Assembly: GCA_029237695.1 (NCBI GenBank)
Contig: CM055275.1
Location: 5,385,131 to 5,449,130, forward strand
From: Conchocele bisecta
Lineage: Eukaryota > Mollusca > Bivalvia > Lucinida > Thyasiridae
Direction of reading: 5' to 3'
Length of the DNA stretch: 64,000 bases
The stretch's first letter is position 1, and each line of letters begins with the position of its first letter. Under the pieces are notes generated by a model. It searched no databases, was not told where the DNA came from, and was given only the letters and a program-made list of their open reading frames with translations. Position numbers and translations under genes: made by a program. Positions 23,161 through 35,360 of this stretch are shown piece after piece.

Positions 23161-23884
23161 ACACTACATACATACATACCTAAATTCAGTTGGTTTGGCA
23201 TATATCATTGAAAATACCTCGTTTTGCAATGCTGACTAGTAACCATGATGTTCCAAACAGTCTGCGTGTTTGACTACGTGGCATATGTACATTGACATTG
23301 TGAAGAGTGTAGAAATGTGTGATTTCACGAGAGACATGTTGAAGTATCATGCAAGTATGTGCTAAATTGTGACTACTGCATATTTGGCACATTTCACATG
23401 CATCCTGTACGTATCTAACTGAGAAAAGTATCCAACAACAGTACATCCTTTGGTATAAAAGTAAGGATTTGCAATTCACTATGATATGATGGTTTACGTC
23501 TCAGATGTGTTAGCTGTAGCAATATGAGAAACAGATTAGCAAATTTTGAAAACTTTCGGCGGCCATCTTGGATTTATGTATGTACGGCAATAAACATGTG
23601 TGCTGCATACATTGTTTCACACGTTGGTGTGTGCCACACACCGTGAAGTAAAACGCATACAATTATATAATTATGTATGTCAATGATTGGCGACATACTT
23701 TTATTTTTTTGTTAGACAATATTGATTTTTGACGGCCATCTTGACAATATATAGCTGAGACAATGTTGAAAAGAGTCGAAAATGTTCCTAAACAAATCCA
23801 CGGGTCCGAAAACCTGATTATACCAATGTATTATCTCCGACAAATAGCACTTGGAGCAATTAAATAAAAATAAATATTAAACTG
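23161..23884. other. Intergenic, no gene recognised
   Basis: AT-rich sequence separates family A copy 2 from the right inverted-repeat arm. It contains 'ggcggccatcttggatttat' at 23,559 and 'gacggccatcttgacaatat' at 23,731, relatives of the gccgcc-type blocks elsewhere. I found no coding or RNA signal. Confidence 0.45.
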
Positions 23885-25000
23885 GCGGCCATCTTGGATT
23901 TATGCAGATTATTAAAAATGCTCAAGGGTGCTGGAGTGGCACCCGGCGGAATATTTAATAGTATTGGTTGGTAATCACGAAAATGCAATAAAACTTCGTG
24001 CGGACCCTAATGCACGCTTTTCTTAATGACGCCCGGACTATAAGTAATAAAACCGTGGGCTGTCGCGTTTACTGGGGTGAACAATACAGTTGGTCTGTTT
24101 AAAGTTTGCGAGGAGTCCTTCGGACTTTAAACAGACCAAATGTAAACGCATAAGCCCACGGTTCTAGTCCTTAGGTGCGATGTTGAGTTTTACTACTTTC
24201 CAAGTGTGTCGGAAAATCGGGAAAACGACATAAATAAATGCTAATATGCATAGGAGTAAACTTAGTAGATTTTCCTCTTTTGCAATAAACGGAATTATTA
24301 AGGAGGAAGAACTCAGTATTGAAGGTTTAGAAATATAGACATGGCAACTGTATGTCTCTGTTGTTAGTTCAAATAATATTTTGTTCATGCAATACATTAA
24401 AGTGATTGGAGTCCGAATGACTCCTCGCAAACTTTAAACAGACCAAATGTATTATTTACCCCAGTAAACGCATACTCTTTCCGCAGTTTACGTCATTTTG
24501 TCGCAATTCCTGGAACAGTGACGTTGCGAAATTTAACCAATCAACAACATCGCGCGACCTCACACTTGTCTAATGTATTTTATTGGAACGTAAACGCAAG
24601 ACGTCGAATGGGCGTTTGGATTATGAATTTATAGAAGGTGTAAATATAAGGATTTGAAAACGAGCTAATACCTTAATATATGAATTCATATCCATACAAG
24701 ATCAATACTTACACATCGACTATTTGATCTAGAAGGTAGGACACTCGCCATCTTTTCAACCAACGGAAGTGGGTTATTTACCTTGGGCCCGGCTCGCTAA
24801 TTCAGTAATTGTAACGCGCACGAAGGCCGGGGCCCTACCGGTCCCGGCCTTCGTGCGCGTTACAATTATTGAATTAGAGAGCCGGGCCCAAGGTACACTA
24901 GTACCACTTCCGTTGGTTGAAAAATGGTGAGTGTCCTACCTTGTAGATATATAATATCGGAGTAACAGTGGATATGATTTAAAGAGGCATTTCTGGTTCA
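23885..25000 (-). repeat. Right arm of the smaller inverted repeat (family A locus)
   Basis: It mirrors 12,672-14,157: first the 'ggcggccatcttggattta...gcgcccggact' block (23,885-24,040), then the 'ttttgtcgcaattcctggaa' module (24,480-24,655), then the foldback element (24,715-25,000). It contains a private insertion (24,041-24,475) that is itself a foldback with 'gtttaaagtttgcgaggagt' at one end and 'ctcgcaaactttaaacagac' at the other. Confidence 0.65.
24715..25000. repeat. Foldback element, CTAGAAGGTAGGACACTC family (copy 2)
   Basis: A nearly perfect palindrome centres on 'cggggccctaccggtcccgg' (about 24,830-24,850). Its arms contain 'gcgcgttacaattattgaat', 'gccgggcccaaggta', 'cacttccgttggttga' and 'gagtgtcctacctt'. 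Its outer flank 'tatcggagtaacagtggata' continues the match to 12,720. Arm length is over 100 bp. Confidence 0.85.
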
Positions 25001-25227
25001 TATCCATACAAGATCAATACGTATTTACATACAATGTAAAGGCAAGTGCGCAAGCAAATTCACACGTACAGATCATACCTGTTGTTATTATAGGGTTAAC
25101 TGTATTGTAATTTTCAATTTTGCGGCGTATGTCAGAACACAACATTAGGACACATAATTGGGTAATTATCCAGGTTGCTGGCAGTCTTGCCACACACCAG
25201 AGATAACAGCAGTATCATGACACATGA

Positions 25228-25690
25228 AGCCGGGTAGCTCACAATAGCTCCCGACTCTCCTGTGCCCACTGTATGTAATTCTTCATATGACACTACCAGT
25301 GGCAGGTTGTGGCATGCATCTGATCAGTTCTTATCCTATCGCGTAGCGAAAATGAGAGAGATACAAAAGCTGTCCGTCCGTCTGTCTGTCAATCTTCCAC
25401 CAGGTATACTTGTGGATCAATTCGTGCGTACAAGAGGTAATTGTGCAACATGTTTTCTTGTGCACAGGCAGACTATTTACACGTGCACAAGTAAGTGGGT
25501 TTACAAGTATACCGCAGTGTGTACGTCCGTCCGTATGTCTGTCTGTCAGTCACGTTTTCGATTCACCTATATCTTCTGTACTGTATGACCTATTGGGCTT
25601 GAAACTGCATGTGCATGTTCATTATCATCCATATTTTCATTCCTTACCCCACCCATGCTCTCCCATGCCCAAGGTCAAGATCAAATAACT
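25228..25690 (+). repeat. Left arm of inverted repeat pair (25.2 / 29.7 kb)
   Basis: Contains 'tagctcccgactctcctgtg', 'ttatcctatcgcgtagcgaa', 'tgtccgtccgtctgtctgtc', 'ttgtggatcaattcgtgcgt' and 'gacctattgggcttgaaact'. The same blocks appear reversed and in mirrored order at 29,690-30,135. Any open frames come from the repeat and carry no known domain. Confidence 0.75.
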
Positions 25691-28600
25691 TATAAATTAC
25701 GTCCAGTCGATGTGTGCGCGTTTCTCCATTCTCCTATAACTTGTTTGATCTACGACCACTTGGCTTGAAAGTTCATGTTCATGTTTAATATCACCCACAT
25801 TCCCATTCCCCACCACACTCATGCTCTCCGCATGCACAATGTCAAGGTCAAATAACATATGGGCCGCGCTCTGTGAAAACCGGCCTTAATGACAAAATTT
25901 TCGATTTGCATCTTTTTACATTTTCTGATGCGGACACCTTTCAAAAACAATATTCTGAAAATAAAATGCAATTATGTTTAATAGTTTTTGTTTTATCTCA
26001 CTTTTTGTAGCACCATGTGAATCACGCACGAAAAAAAACGTAACGTCATCGAGAAAATGACGTTATTGAAACGGCGACGTTTGTACAATGCAACTCAACA
26101 GCCTACAGTAGAAATGAGTGTTCATAGACTCATTGACTGTGCTTGCTGTAAACTGTATTTGCTGATAAGTTACACTAAATGTATCTACAAGTGTTAGTAT
26201 ACTATCAAACATTCATCAGAATACAACTATGCTATGTACATGTAGTGAACAAAACAAACGCACAACTATCGATTTTAAATCTATAATTAGCCGACCTGTG
26301 GCTTCGTAATTTGCCACCATCGCCATAATAGACGTGTGTCGTCAGAAAGATACATTATAATTATTTCAGAATTGACGTCATTTACAGTTAATTGTGACGT
26401 CATTTATTGATTTAGACAATACGTCACCAAAGACCAAAAAACTAAACGGCATTCCTGGTGTTGGAAATTGTAAATTATATGCACATCGTATCGGTGATTG
26501 AAACAAATGCATTTTATTTCTGTAGAAATGAATGACCAGAATTTGGATAGGCCTATGGCTGCACATATCAATGACTTCAGCGCCCGATGGGGTCTAGAGG
26601 GTATTTTTAAACAAAATAAAAATCGACTGTCCATTTCCCGACTCTCGGAATTAAATTTACATCTCAGAAAGCGGGAAGAACATTTTCCTGTGTAGCCAAT
26701 ATGACTGACAGACGGGCTAATGTACATGTACCCCGTACTAGCAGGTAGTAGGTCTATGGGAAAATGCTGCGCGCTGACCCCCACTCTTTCGACTGGCCAC
26801 CACCGCCACTGCCGGGAAAATGTGGAGATGTAACATACATGGTTGTATAATTGTTACATGTCCCGATAAAAAATACCGGCAGTATGTTCTCTCGTCGGGA
26901 ATAATTAATTTGCAAATGAAATGTGCAATTTCTTTTTGTTGTGTTTCAGAAAAAGTGCATTCAGCGCCTTTGTAAACAAAGAAACAGTCATTCTAAAAAC
27001 AAGGGCGGGTTCACGTAGGGGAAAACCCGGCGCCCCCCCCCCCCACCCCTACAATTTGGCGAGTAAATATATTTTTGCTCTAAAATGCGCCATAACGCAG
27101 CAAAATGGGGTGTAAATATCCATATTCCTGAGGGCATACTGCCGGACCCACCTAGCAGTCTCCCCAGCTCCGCATGGTCGACGAACAAACGGTGCTAGTT
27201 CGAAAGTATAGTAAACTTTTTTTCAATTAAGTAGTCCCCCCCCCCACCCTAACCTGAAATCCTGGATCCGCCCCTAAAAAGCACCGTGACGTACGTACAT
27301 GCATTTTGCATAACTGCACACTATAACACAGTCAGTGATTTACACACTAAATTTGTCCCGATCACAACATTTATTTTTTTGAAATGACACTCCACTTCCT
27401 GGGACTATTATTCGAAGCGGCTCATTTGAATTTAGACGCATTTAATGTGTGCAGGTGCGTTTGCTTTATATTATTTACACGCCTCCTGACTAGCACGGCC
27501 CTTTGATAACAAACAAAGCACGCAGACGTCCATTATTTAGTATAATCACGGTAGTACAATGTAAGAAAATTAACAATCTGGCAAAGTCGGACTTCTTAAA
27601 TGTGTAAATGTTGGAGACCTGTGCATCTGTGCAGTCTGATCAGTGTCTGCAATGATTGCAAATATACTAGTAACATTACTAGACATTCATTATAACCATA
27701 TATACAAGTGGTCATTTGAAAGAATTTTAACATTGTTATCAAACGGCAATCGTACGGCTGATTCAATGTGATATTTTTGAAAGTCTTTTTGAAAGCCAGT
27801 ATAGACCAATCTCTGATTCGCTAGTAGATCTGCATACTCTAGGAGAGAGGTGACAGGGCTTTCGTGTTTTCCATGTATGGCTATCTGACATAATGTTGTT
27901 TCAAGTATCTCAGTACTATCTTAATATATGCAGAAACAAAAGTAAAAAACCATGTATTTGCAGGAAACGAAAATTGTCGTCTGCTGCTGTATTATATAGT
28001 GTCTTCTTTATCAGTAAAGACATGAGTTGTCAGCACTTTAACATCATTATACCTCCGCGACAAGTTGCGTGTGTGTGTGTGTGTGTGGGTGGGTGGGGGG
28101 GGGGGGGGGGGGCTAGAGTCAGGTTGCCCGTCCGTCCGTCCGTCCGTCCATAAACTTAACATCTGAGAAATATGTAATAACTTATATTTCCTTCATCGAA
28201 CATTCTTCATATTTCACGCATGCATTTCTCTAAGGGTCTACTACCATGCTGTGACAAACCCACGACCGTCCAAACCCCGCTGATCCCAAGGTCAAGGTCA
28301 CATACTTAGTCTCTTCAAAAAACCTAACATCAGAGAAATCTGTTATAACCTTTATTTCCTTCATCAAAAATCCTCTAAAACTTAACATCGGAGAAATCAT
28401 GCTATGACAAATCCATGACCGTGCCGCCCCCGCTAAGCCCAGGGTCAAGGTCACAGACCCACAGGCTACAAATCTACAGATTTTGGGGACACATGGGCTA
28501 ACGCAGGGGTATTCCGTTAGCATCGCTTACTGACAAATCTAGTTTACATTGAAAATGATTCCAGTGTTGCTAAAGAATGTTTTAGATGAGAAAAATTAAA

Positions 28601-28737
28601 ATTTGAAAATAAACAGAAGAGAACACATATTAATTCAGCAATGTAAGGGTTAATGCTGTTAAGTTAACTACATACTTATTATTTCATACATTCACCATGA
28701 AATTAGCAGGCAAAACTAGAGATTATGTTTGTATTTC
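25691..28737. other. Intergenic with simple repeats, no gene recognised
   Basis: Contains a C-rich run and 'gcggatcc'-type repeat remnants (27,030-27,045; 27,235-27,280, with 'aatcctggatccgcccc'). It also has a (GT)n/(G)n tract (28,070-28,112), a (CGTC)n tract (28,125-28,150), and a partial duplication 'aaggtcaaggtcaca' / 'aaacttaacatc' within 28,150-28,460. Nothing supports an exon or RNA gene. Confidence 0.5.
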
Positions 28738-28965
28738 ACCCCTAAGTAACTTGAATGGATTTTGATATGTTAATTTGGCAACTAATCCAATTGTCACAAA
28801 ATGATTTTCAGACTAGTCCATTTATGAAAAGGGAGTCTTTTTGTTCTCAAAAATATGAAAATTACTTGCAAAAAGTGCAGATCCTGATGAGACGGCTCGT
28901 CAAGAGCCGGCTCATCTGGATCTACACGTTTTGCCAATACCACTATACAGGCCTGGTGTTGATGG
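28738..28965 (+). repeat. Dispersed repeat, GCAGATCCTGATG family (copy 2)
   Basis: Same block order as 9,765-10,010, including 'cccctaagtaacttgaatgg', 'ttctcaaaaatatgaaaatt' and the terminal hairpin 'gcagatcctgatgagacggc' / 'gccggctcatctggatctac'. Confidence 0.8.
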
Positions 28966-29689
28966 AGAAATTCTTACAAACATTCCAACGTAAATAATTG
29001 GCCAAATGTTTCAGCGATCTTGCAACGGTCAAAATGAGCAAGGTCATGCTAATTGAAGGTCATTCATTTCTGATCACTGGCTGTAGTGTCTCTACTGTGT
29101 CTGTAGTGTCTGTACTGCGAAAAGTAGGTAATTGTCGCGCGAATGCCATTGTACTGTTTTCTATTACAGTTCGGATCCAATGCACATGTAAATATCGCAT
29201 ACGAATACATGTACTTTGTACATCTGCATGTACATGCAACTGGACGGCTGTTTGACAAAAATAGGTCTTACAAATAGTATGTATTTGTCATTAGTTCAAA
29301 ATACAAACTAATGACAAGACCGACGCCAACGGCATGTATCCCATCGCTGTGGTGGCTGGATCACAAACATACACATGGATACTGTAAAGAAGTTATAGAA
29401 GAATAGAGGAATGCGCATGCAGCGATTGAAAGATAATATGGATAAGGACAAAGATGCATATGAAGTTTCAAGTGAATCACTCGTATGGTAAAGAGATCAT
29501 AGCAGCATGAATGTACTGAAGGGGGAATTTCAGAGTTATTTCACATGGACCGATGCCAAGGGGGAGGGAGCATTCTGGGGCGCGAAATGAAAAAAATGGA
29601 TGATAATAAACATGCACATGAAGTTTGAAGCCAATTAGCTATACTATAAAGAAGTTATAGGATTATGGAGAAATGTGCTAACATTTACT
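28966..29689. other. Intergenic, no gene recognised
   Basis: Lies between the arms of the 25.2/29.7 kb inverted repeat. It includes 'tacatgtactttgtacatct' and a short direct repeat of 'ctaatgacaa'. No coding evidence was seen. Confidence 0.4.
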
Positions 29690-30135
29690 TGATGAAAAAA
29701 AATAATGTTATTTGACCTTGACATTTTGACATTTTGACATTATATGGATGATAATGAACATGTACATGAAGTTTCAAGCCCAATAGGTCATACAGTGCAG
29801 AAGTTATAGGCGAATGGAAAACGTGACGGACAGACAGACGGACGGACGTACACTCTGTGGTATATTTGTAAACCCACTTACTTGTGCACCTGTAAATAGT
29901 CTGCCTGTGTACCTGGGTGCACAATCAAAATGTTGTACAATTACCTTGTGTACGCACGAATTGATCCACAAGTAAACATGTTGAAGATTGATGGACAGAC
30001 GGACGGACAGCTTTGCATCTCATTTTCGCTACGCGATAGGATAAGAACTGGTCAGATGCATGCCACAACATGCCACTGATAGTATGATATCAATAATTAC
30101 ATGCAGTGGGCACAGGAGAGTCGGGAGCTATTGTG
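29690..30135 (-). repeat. Right arm of inverted repeat pair (25.2 / 29.7 kb)
   Basis: It is the reversed counterpart of 25,228-25,690: 'gtttcaagcccaataggtca', 'gacggacagacagacggac'-type tract, 'cacgaattgatccacaagta', 'ttcgctacgcgataggataa' and 'cacaggagagtcgggagcta'. The pair encloses about 4 kb without a recognisable gene, consistent with a long-TIR non-autonomous element. Confidence 0.75.
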
Positions 30136-30689
30136 ATATATCAAATAATACTTACTTTGGTATGGGCGACGTTGTTGTTATGAGCTTAAAGCAAAGCATA
30201 AAAGAAAGAGAATCATTTCCGCATTCTCTGCACTCTGTCTCATAAAATCCGTCATTCCGTTCGAAAGATATTAAAAGAAATCTACTAAAATATATAAAAA
30301 AATCATGAAGTCACGCCGTTCGGAAACCACTTGATCACACACCCTGATTTACCTGCTAGAAACAAATCCAACGATTTGCTTTAAGCTGAACATGTCGGCT
30401 TTAATTCCACAGTATGCACTTCGTGAATGTTTGATAATACGTAGCATTAACAATTACACAATAAATACTTCCCGAAGAAATAATAATGTTAATTAATAAC
30501 AAACCCAAAGCAATTAATTTCTGAATAAAGAACACTACCCAATACGTTCTAAAATGTTTTCTATATCACCCGAGCTGCTTTCCGTCGAGTACGCGGAAAT
30601 GTCTTAAATATTAACACATTATGTCATAATACGCCGTGTATATTCGACTCTTGCTTGTGGCTGTGACAGGAGAAATCGGGTTTAAGTGA

Positions 30690-30945
30690 TTTGTGTACAG
30701 TGTAGATCGTAGTCATATAGCATACAGTTTCAAGGGGTATGATCACGTGATACTAACAACAACAACAAGTACTGAAACTTCCAGAATCCATCTGATTAAA
30801 GTACGTATTCTTTTATATTGTCCTTATTACGTAACGCATTTTGATGAACTATGGCGCATCAAACGCGTCTTGTTAATCTGCATTAAGCTGTATCTGTATT
30901 ATCGCCCAAACTTCTGTCGTTTTTGCGAGGGACGTAAACTTATTT
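30690..30945 (+). repeat. Repeat related to the 32.13-32.52 kb foldback (single arm)
   Basis: Contains 'gatcacgtgatactaac', 'attgtccttattacgtaac', 'tatggcgcatcaaacgcgtc' and 'acttctgtcgtttttgcgag'. These blocks are present twice, as opposite arms, at 32,130-32,520. Confidence 0.6.
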
Positions 30946-30952
30946 GTTATTA

Positions 30953-31290
30953 ATTAATTCGTTCCTTCAATTTAACAATTCGTTCCTTCAATTTAACAAT
31001 TCGTTCCTTCAATTTAACAATTCGTAATTCGTTCACACAATTTACAAATTAACAATTCGTTCCCTCAATTTGACCATTAGTTCCCTCGAATTAACAATTC
31101 GTTCCCACGAAATGACAATTCGTTCCCACGAAATGACAATCCGTTACCGTTAATTCGTGGGAACGAATTGATAAATTGAGGGAACTAATTGTTATTTCGT
31201 GGGAACGAATTGTTATTTCGTAGGAACGAATTGTTATTTCGTGGTAACTAACTAAAACAAATCCATGTCCCCTGCGGGCCTCCGTACGAT
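30953..31290. repeat. 21-bp palindromic-unit foldback array, TTCGTTCCC family (copy 2)
   Basis: The array begins 'gttattaattaattcgttcc' and runs through about ten units spaced 21 bp. It changes orientation near 31,145-31,155 and ends 'aaatccatgtcccctgcggg'. Several units vary between CCCACGAA and CCTTCAAT or CCCTCAAT forms. Confidence 0.8.
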
Positions 31291-32129
31291 AGCGATCTAT
31301 ATTACGTGTTAGAAGCATTAGTTAGGCGGTTACACAGTATCCATCATTTCTGAAGCAATTGGGTATTTCAAAATTTTAATTGGGTAAAATAAAATTGCAC
31401 TACTGTTTACACATCAAGATAGAGCAAGTATTGAATAGTTTGCTTCGAAATGAAAACATGTCATGGTATTTCATTAGAATTGTCTCCAAGATGTGTTTTC
31501 ATGGAAAATACGAAAATATGCAATATTTGTTGCTTTCTGTACTTCAGGTACTTCAGAAGAAGATGTGCTCTTTGTGACAAAGCATGAACTTTGACACATA
31601 TACCCTTTGAAGTATATTAAATATTGGTTACCCATTGATATCTCCTTGGTAATGGCCGCCATCTTGAATTTAAAAATGGCCGCCATATTGTTTTGTAATA
31701 TACTGTAGTGTGACCATCTTATAAACAAAAATGTGTCAAGATTGAACCAATACACACTTATCATGCTTATACAAACTGAATCGAATGATATCAGTACATC
31801 ACAATCAATTGTAGTTTCAAGATGGCCGCCAATAATATAGCAATTTGAATATATTTACTTCTGTGAATGATATACATCTACTATGTGAGTTCACATTCAG
31901 TGTGTTAATAGTTACGTAATTTATTAACTCAGCTATCACCATCAGTACACTTCCACATGGGGATATACATAGATATATGTACATGTAAACTTTAACATAC
32001 GACTATATCTGTCATATATCGGTATTAGCTCAACATGTGTTTACAGGATGTAAATTCCATTTGAATTCTAACAAAAACTTGTTCAACTTAATGGAAACAA
32101 TTATGTTTCTTTGCTTTGTATTGTAAAAA
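31291..32129. other. Intergenic, no gene recognised
   Basis: AT-rich. Contains 'aatggccgccatcttgaatt' and 'aaaatggccgccatattgtt' (31,651-31,695), and 'tttcaagatggccgccaata' (31,816). No conserved frame was found. Confidence 0.45.
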
Positions 32130-32520
32130 GAGAACCGTGAGTATAGACTCAAGGTGCATGATCACGTGGTTACAACAACAAAGTCGACCACTCCAAAGTA
32201 AGTATTATTTGATATTTTCATTAATAAGCAACGAATTTTGATGAATTATGGCGCAGCAAACGCGTCTTCATGAGCTGTATTTGGTGTTTTATGGAATTTG
32301 GCACAGACTTATGTCGTTCTGAGTCTCCGACACGGAGATCGATTCTTCGCAAAAACGACAGAAGTTACACAGACCACCTAATGCAGCAAGACGCGTTTGG
32401 TGCGCCATATTTCATCAAAATCCGTTACGTAATAAGGACAATATAAAATAATACGTACTTTGAATCGGTACTTGTTGTTGTTGTTAGTACCACGTGATCA
32501 TACACCTTGAGGCTACAAAG
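32130..32520. repeat. Foldback element with ~185-bp arms
   Basis: The left arm 'gactcaaggtgcatgatcac' ... 'gcgcagcaaacgcgtctt' ... 'ttatgtcgttctg' is mirrored by 'ttcgcaaaaacgacagaagt' ... 'aagacgcgtttggtgcgcc' ... 'gtgatcatacaccttgaggc'. The centre lies near 32,330 ('gacacggagatcgattctt'). No coding content is present. Confidence 0.75.
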
Positions 32521-32769
32521 AAGCAACAATATAGCAAATATTGAAATCCATGGCGGCCATTTTAAAAGGCAATTTGGCGGCCGTCACCATGGGGATATCA
32601 GTGGGTCCATACTCTTTAATGACTTAGTATACTTCAAAGGGTATGTGGGGCCTAATGTCATGATTTTGTCATAGGTGCACAATTCTGCTCTGTAACTGAC
32701 ACACTATATGGCGGGTGTTTCATTGATGGAATGGCGAGCAGTGCAGATCCTGATCAGACTGTGCGGATT

Positions 32770-32997
32770 TACGCCATCACCTGTGTTAAATGTTGCAAAG
32801 ATGTCAACGTATCTGAAGCATATACCAATGTATTGGCAATATCGACTCGCAATAAAGCATTTTGAGTGGCTTTGCCTCAGCTGTAACACAGCTCAGGCTC
32901 AGCCAATCAAGCTGCTTGCTTTCAAGCACAATATTCAACCATTTCGAAATAGATGCATTGGCAAATATAAACAATATTAACGTATGTGGTGGTGTAA
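32770..32997. repeat. Foldback element, TACACCACC family (copy 3)
   Basis: Contains the central palindrome 'cctcagctgtaacacagctcaggctcagccaa' (split here by description), 'caagctgcttgctttcaagc' and a right end 'taacgtatgtggtggtgta'. The left end is eroded. Confidence 0.6.
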
Positions 32998-33154
32998 TTA
33001 AGACGGAGAAAATGTAACACTGTAATTCCATTGGTCGAGAAATTTGGGCAAATAATAATAATGTAAGCGTTTGCCAGTCCCTTCACGTGCTCTGTTTAGG
33101 ATCCTCGACTTTCAATAAACTATAGTATACACCCCAGTAAATGCAAGAGCCCAT

Positions 33155-33312
33155 GGTTTTATTATAGGAATGGCCTTTTTGTGGAATTTATCTGGGTATA
33201 AACTTGGAAAAGTCGCGGGGATACTGGACGAAGGCCGGAATGCCTCGTCCAGTATTCCCGCGACTTTTCCAAGTTTATATCCCCGATAAATTCAACAAAA
33301 ATGCCATTTATT
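33155..33312. repeat. Foldback element with ~65-bp arms
   Basis: The arm 'ggcctttttgtggaatttat' ... 'gtataaacttggaaaagtcg' ... 'actggacga' is mirrored around 'aggccggaatgcc' by 'tcgtccagtattcccgcgac' ... 'ataaattcaacaaaaatgcc'. A one-armed relative lies at 59,240-59,330, just inside the right arm of the big inverted repeat. Confidence 0.8.
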
Positions 33313-33734
33313 CCTTATAATTCCAGCATTTGAAATAAATTCATCAAGAAAATGTGTTTATTTTCAGTTTTCTTAAGGATTATTTTAACTGCGCCTGACG
33401 GTTACGGAAAGTAGTTCGGCGTTGGAGTTTACTGAGATATCAATTTTGAACAGAGACTTGCTACGGACCAATCAAATGTTAGGGAATTGTGTAAATATTT
33501 TTGTGCTGGAATTATTACTTTTATTATAAACCTACCCATGAAATACATAGTTATGCGATGTAAATAAAAGTCATATTTTCTCATCGATGAAATAAACAAC
33601 TTCCGGTGAAAATACGACTACTTCCGCCATCTATATTCATAACGCGCACCTGAAAGAAAAGAGCGGAAATAGGCTGCAAATACACATTCATTACCCTATA
33701 CAGTCTAAAAAACTGCTAATTTCCATGGAGCGGT

Positions 33735-33835
33735 ATATAATAAATAGAATATTCATATTTTTGCAACGAATATGACATATAAATGTTCATCTCATATTCG
33801 TTGCAAAAATATGAATATCCTCTATATATTTACAC
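33735..33835. repeat. Short foldback, TTTTTGCAACGAATATGA
   Basis: 'aatattcatatttttgcaac' and its mirror 'gttgcaaaaatatgaatatc' face each other across a short spacer. The corresponding site at 63,575-63,745 has a longer central palindrome ('catttcacaccactcgatga' and mirror), so the two arms differ by an indel in the loop. Confidence 0.75.
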
Positions 33836-34619
33836 TGCATTTTCTGATTAATGTAAATAACCAAATATGGCGGTAAAATTAAGAATACTCTGGTGTTACG
33901 TCATTTTGTGGCGATTCCTGGAACAGCTGCGTTGCCGGTCAATAGCGTGCAGTTATTGACAACCTCGTGGAAATTAATGACGTCAAGCGAACTTTAACCA
34001 ATGAACTACATGGGTCTAATGTATTGTACTGGGATATAAACGCATTACGTTGAATGGGCGTTTGCATTATAAATGTATGGACAGTGTAAACATTTGAATG
34101 TAGTTCCACCCCGAACGCGCTTTAGGATTTACGATATTTACGATACTACATTTATTAAATATGCCTTCCCGCTCATCAGAATATAGTGTTAATTGGACAT
34201 TTACGTCCTATATAAAATTATAATAATGTCAATCAATAAGTGGGGTAATGGTGACTGAATGTATATTTTGGCAGAAAATGTCTCAGATGATGTATCTGAT
34301 ATAAAGAACAGTCTGTGCCTACTGAGTGGGCATGTACCTTTAATGACATTGCCTCGTATGGCCACAAATAGCATGAGATTATAATTATGTGTATATACTC
34401 CCGTCTTAAGCAGTTGTAATATTATTGACTAAAGGCAAGGCCTGCCACGATATAATGATTTTATTTGTTTGTTCAGAGTGACATCTGATATCGATTTGAT
34501 ATGACATCCGGGTAACCTTTTACGAAATTGAAAATATAACCATGTTTTGTCTTCACAAGATAGCATGGTATGCCATACCATGGACAACACAGCGAAAACG
34601 TTCGTTTTGTACAATGATA

Positions 34620-34850
34620 TACAGTGAAACCTCTCTAAACCGGACACCCTGTGAGGTCCCCAGGGTGTCCGGTTTAGAGAGGTTTCATTGTAAATCAGGA
34701 ATTATTTGAACATTCTGAGCCATAGTTGTGTGCTATGCGATCATGAATAGACATTAACAACTAAGATAAATGACCAAGAAACTCATCAAAAATAAGATCA
34801 CAGGTGTTTTCTTGGTGTCCGGTTTAGAGAGATTCCACTGTACATTGAAA
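34620..34850. mobile_element. CAGTGAAACCTCTCTAAACC-TIR element(s), Tigger-like ends
   Basis: A compact palindrome (34,620-34,694) has TACAGTGAAACCTCTCTAAA then 'ccggacaccct' at the left and the mirror at the right. A further right end, 'ggtgtccggtttagagagat', lies at about 34,816-34,845. The CAGTGGAACCTC-type terminus and TA context resemble pogo/Tigger elements of the Tc1-mariner superfamily; this is recognition by end sequence only. The mirrored copy is at 62,576-62,786. No transposase is present. Confidence 0.6.
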
Positions 34851-35117
34851 CGATTGTCGTTTCTTTGTACGTGAAAACCATATTTTCGTTTAAACCGGCT
34901 TTCAACTATTTAAACGCTTGTCGTTTCTTCCAACGCATCGTTTTGACATCGTTTTCGTTGTGTTTACTTAAAACTTAAACGTAAAACAGGAAACCTACTA
35001 AAACTTGTTTTCTAATTACAAAATCGGAAACTATGTCGAAGCGATGAGTACACACACGATAGGCAATCGAATGTTCGTGGGCCCAGGATGTAAATGTTTC
35101 TCTGTTAATAATGAGTC

Positions 35118-35360
35118 TTAAACCTTTCACCCGGAAGTAACTGGAATGATGTTCCTTTTGCAACCAATCCAATTGTCACAAAATGATTTTCAGACTAGTC
35201 CATTTATGAAAATGGGGTGTTTGTGTTCTCAAACATTTGAAAATGTGAACATTACTTGCAAAAAGTGCAGATCCTGATGAGACGGCTCGTCACTTGCCGG
35301 CTCATCTGGATATACATGTGTTGCCAATACCACATATACAGGCCTGTGGTGTTGACATGG
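35118..35360 (+). repeat. Dispersed repeat, GCAGATCCTGATG family (copy 3)
   Basis: Blocks match those of copy 1, including 'aaaatgattttcagactagt', 'gtgcagatcctgatgagacg' and 'gccggctcatctggata'. It is mirrored in the other arm at 62,050-62,290. Confidence 0.75.

Noticed and set aside
26404..26784. 126-codon minus-strand frame
   Set aside because: No motif, no similarity I can recognise and no upstream or downstream exon signal; likely chance.
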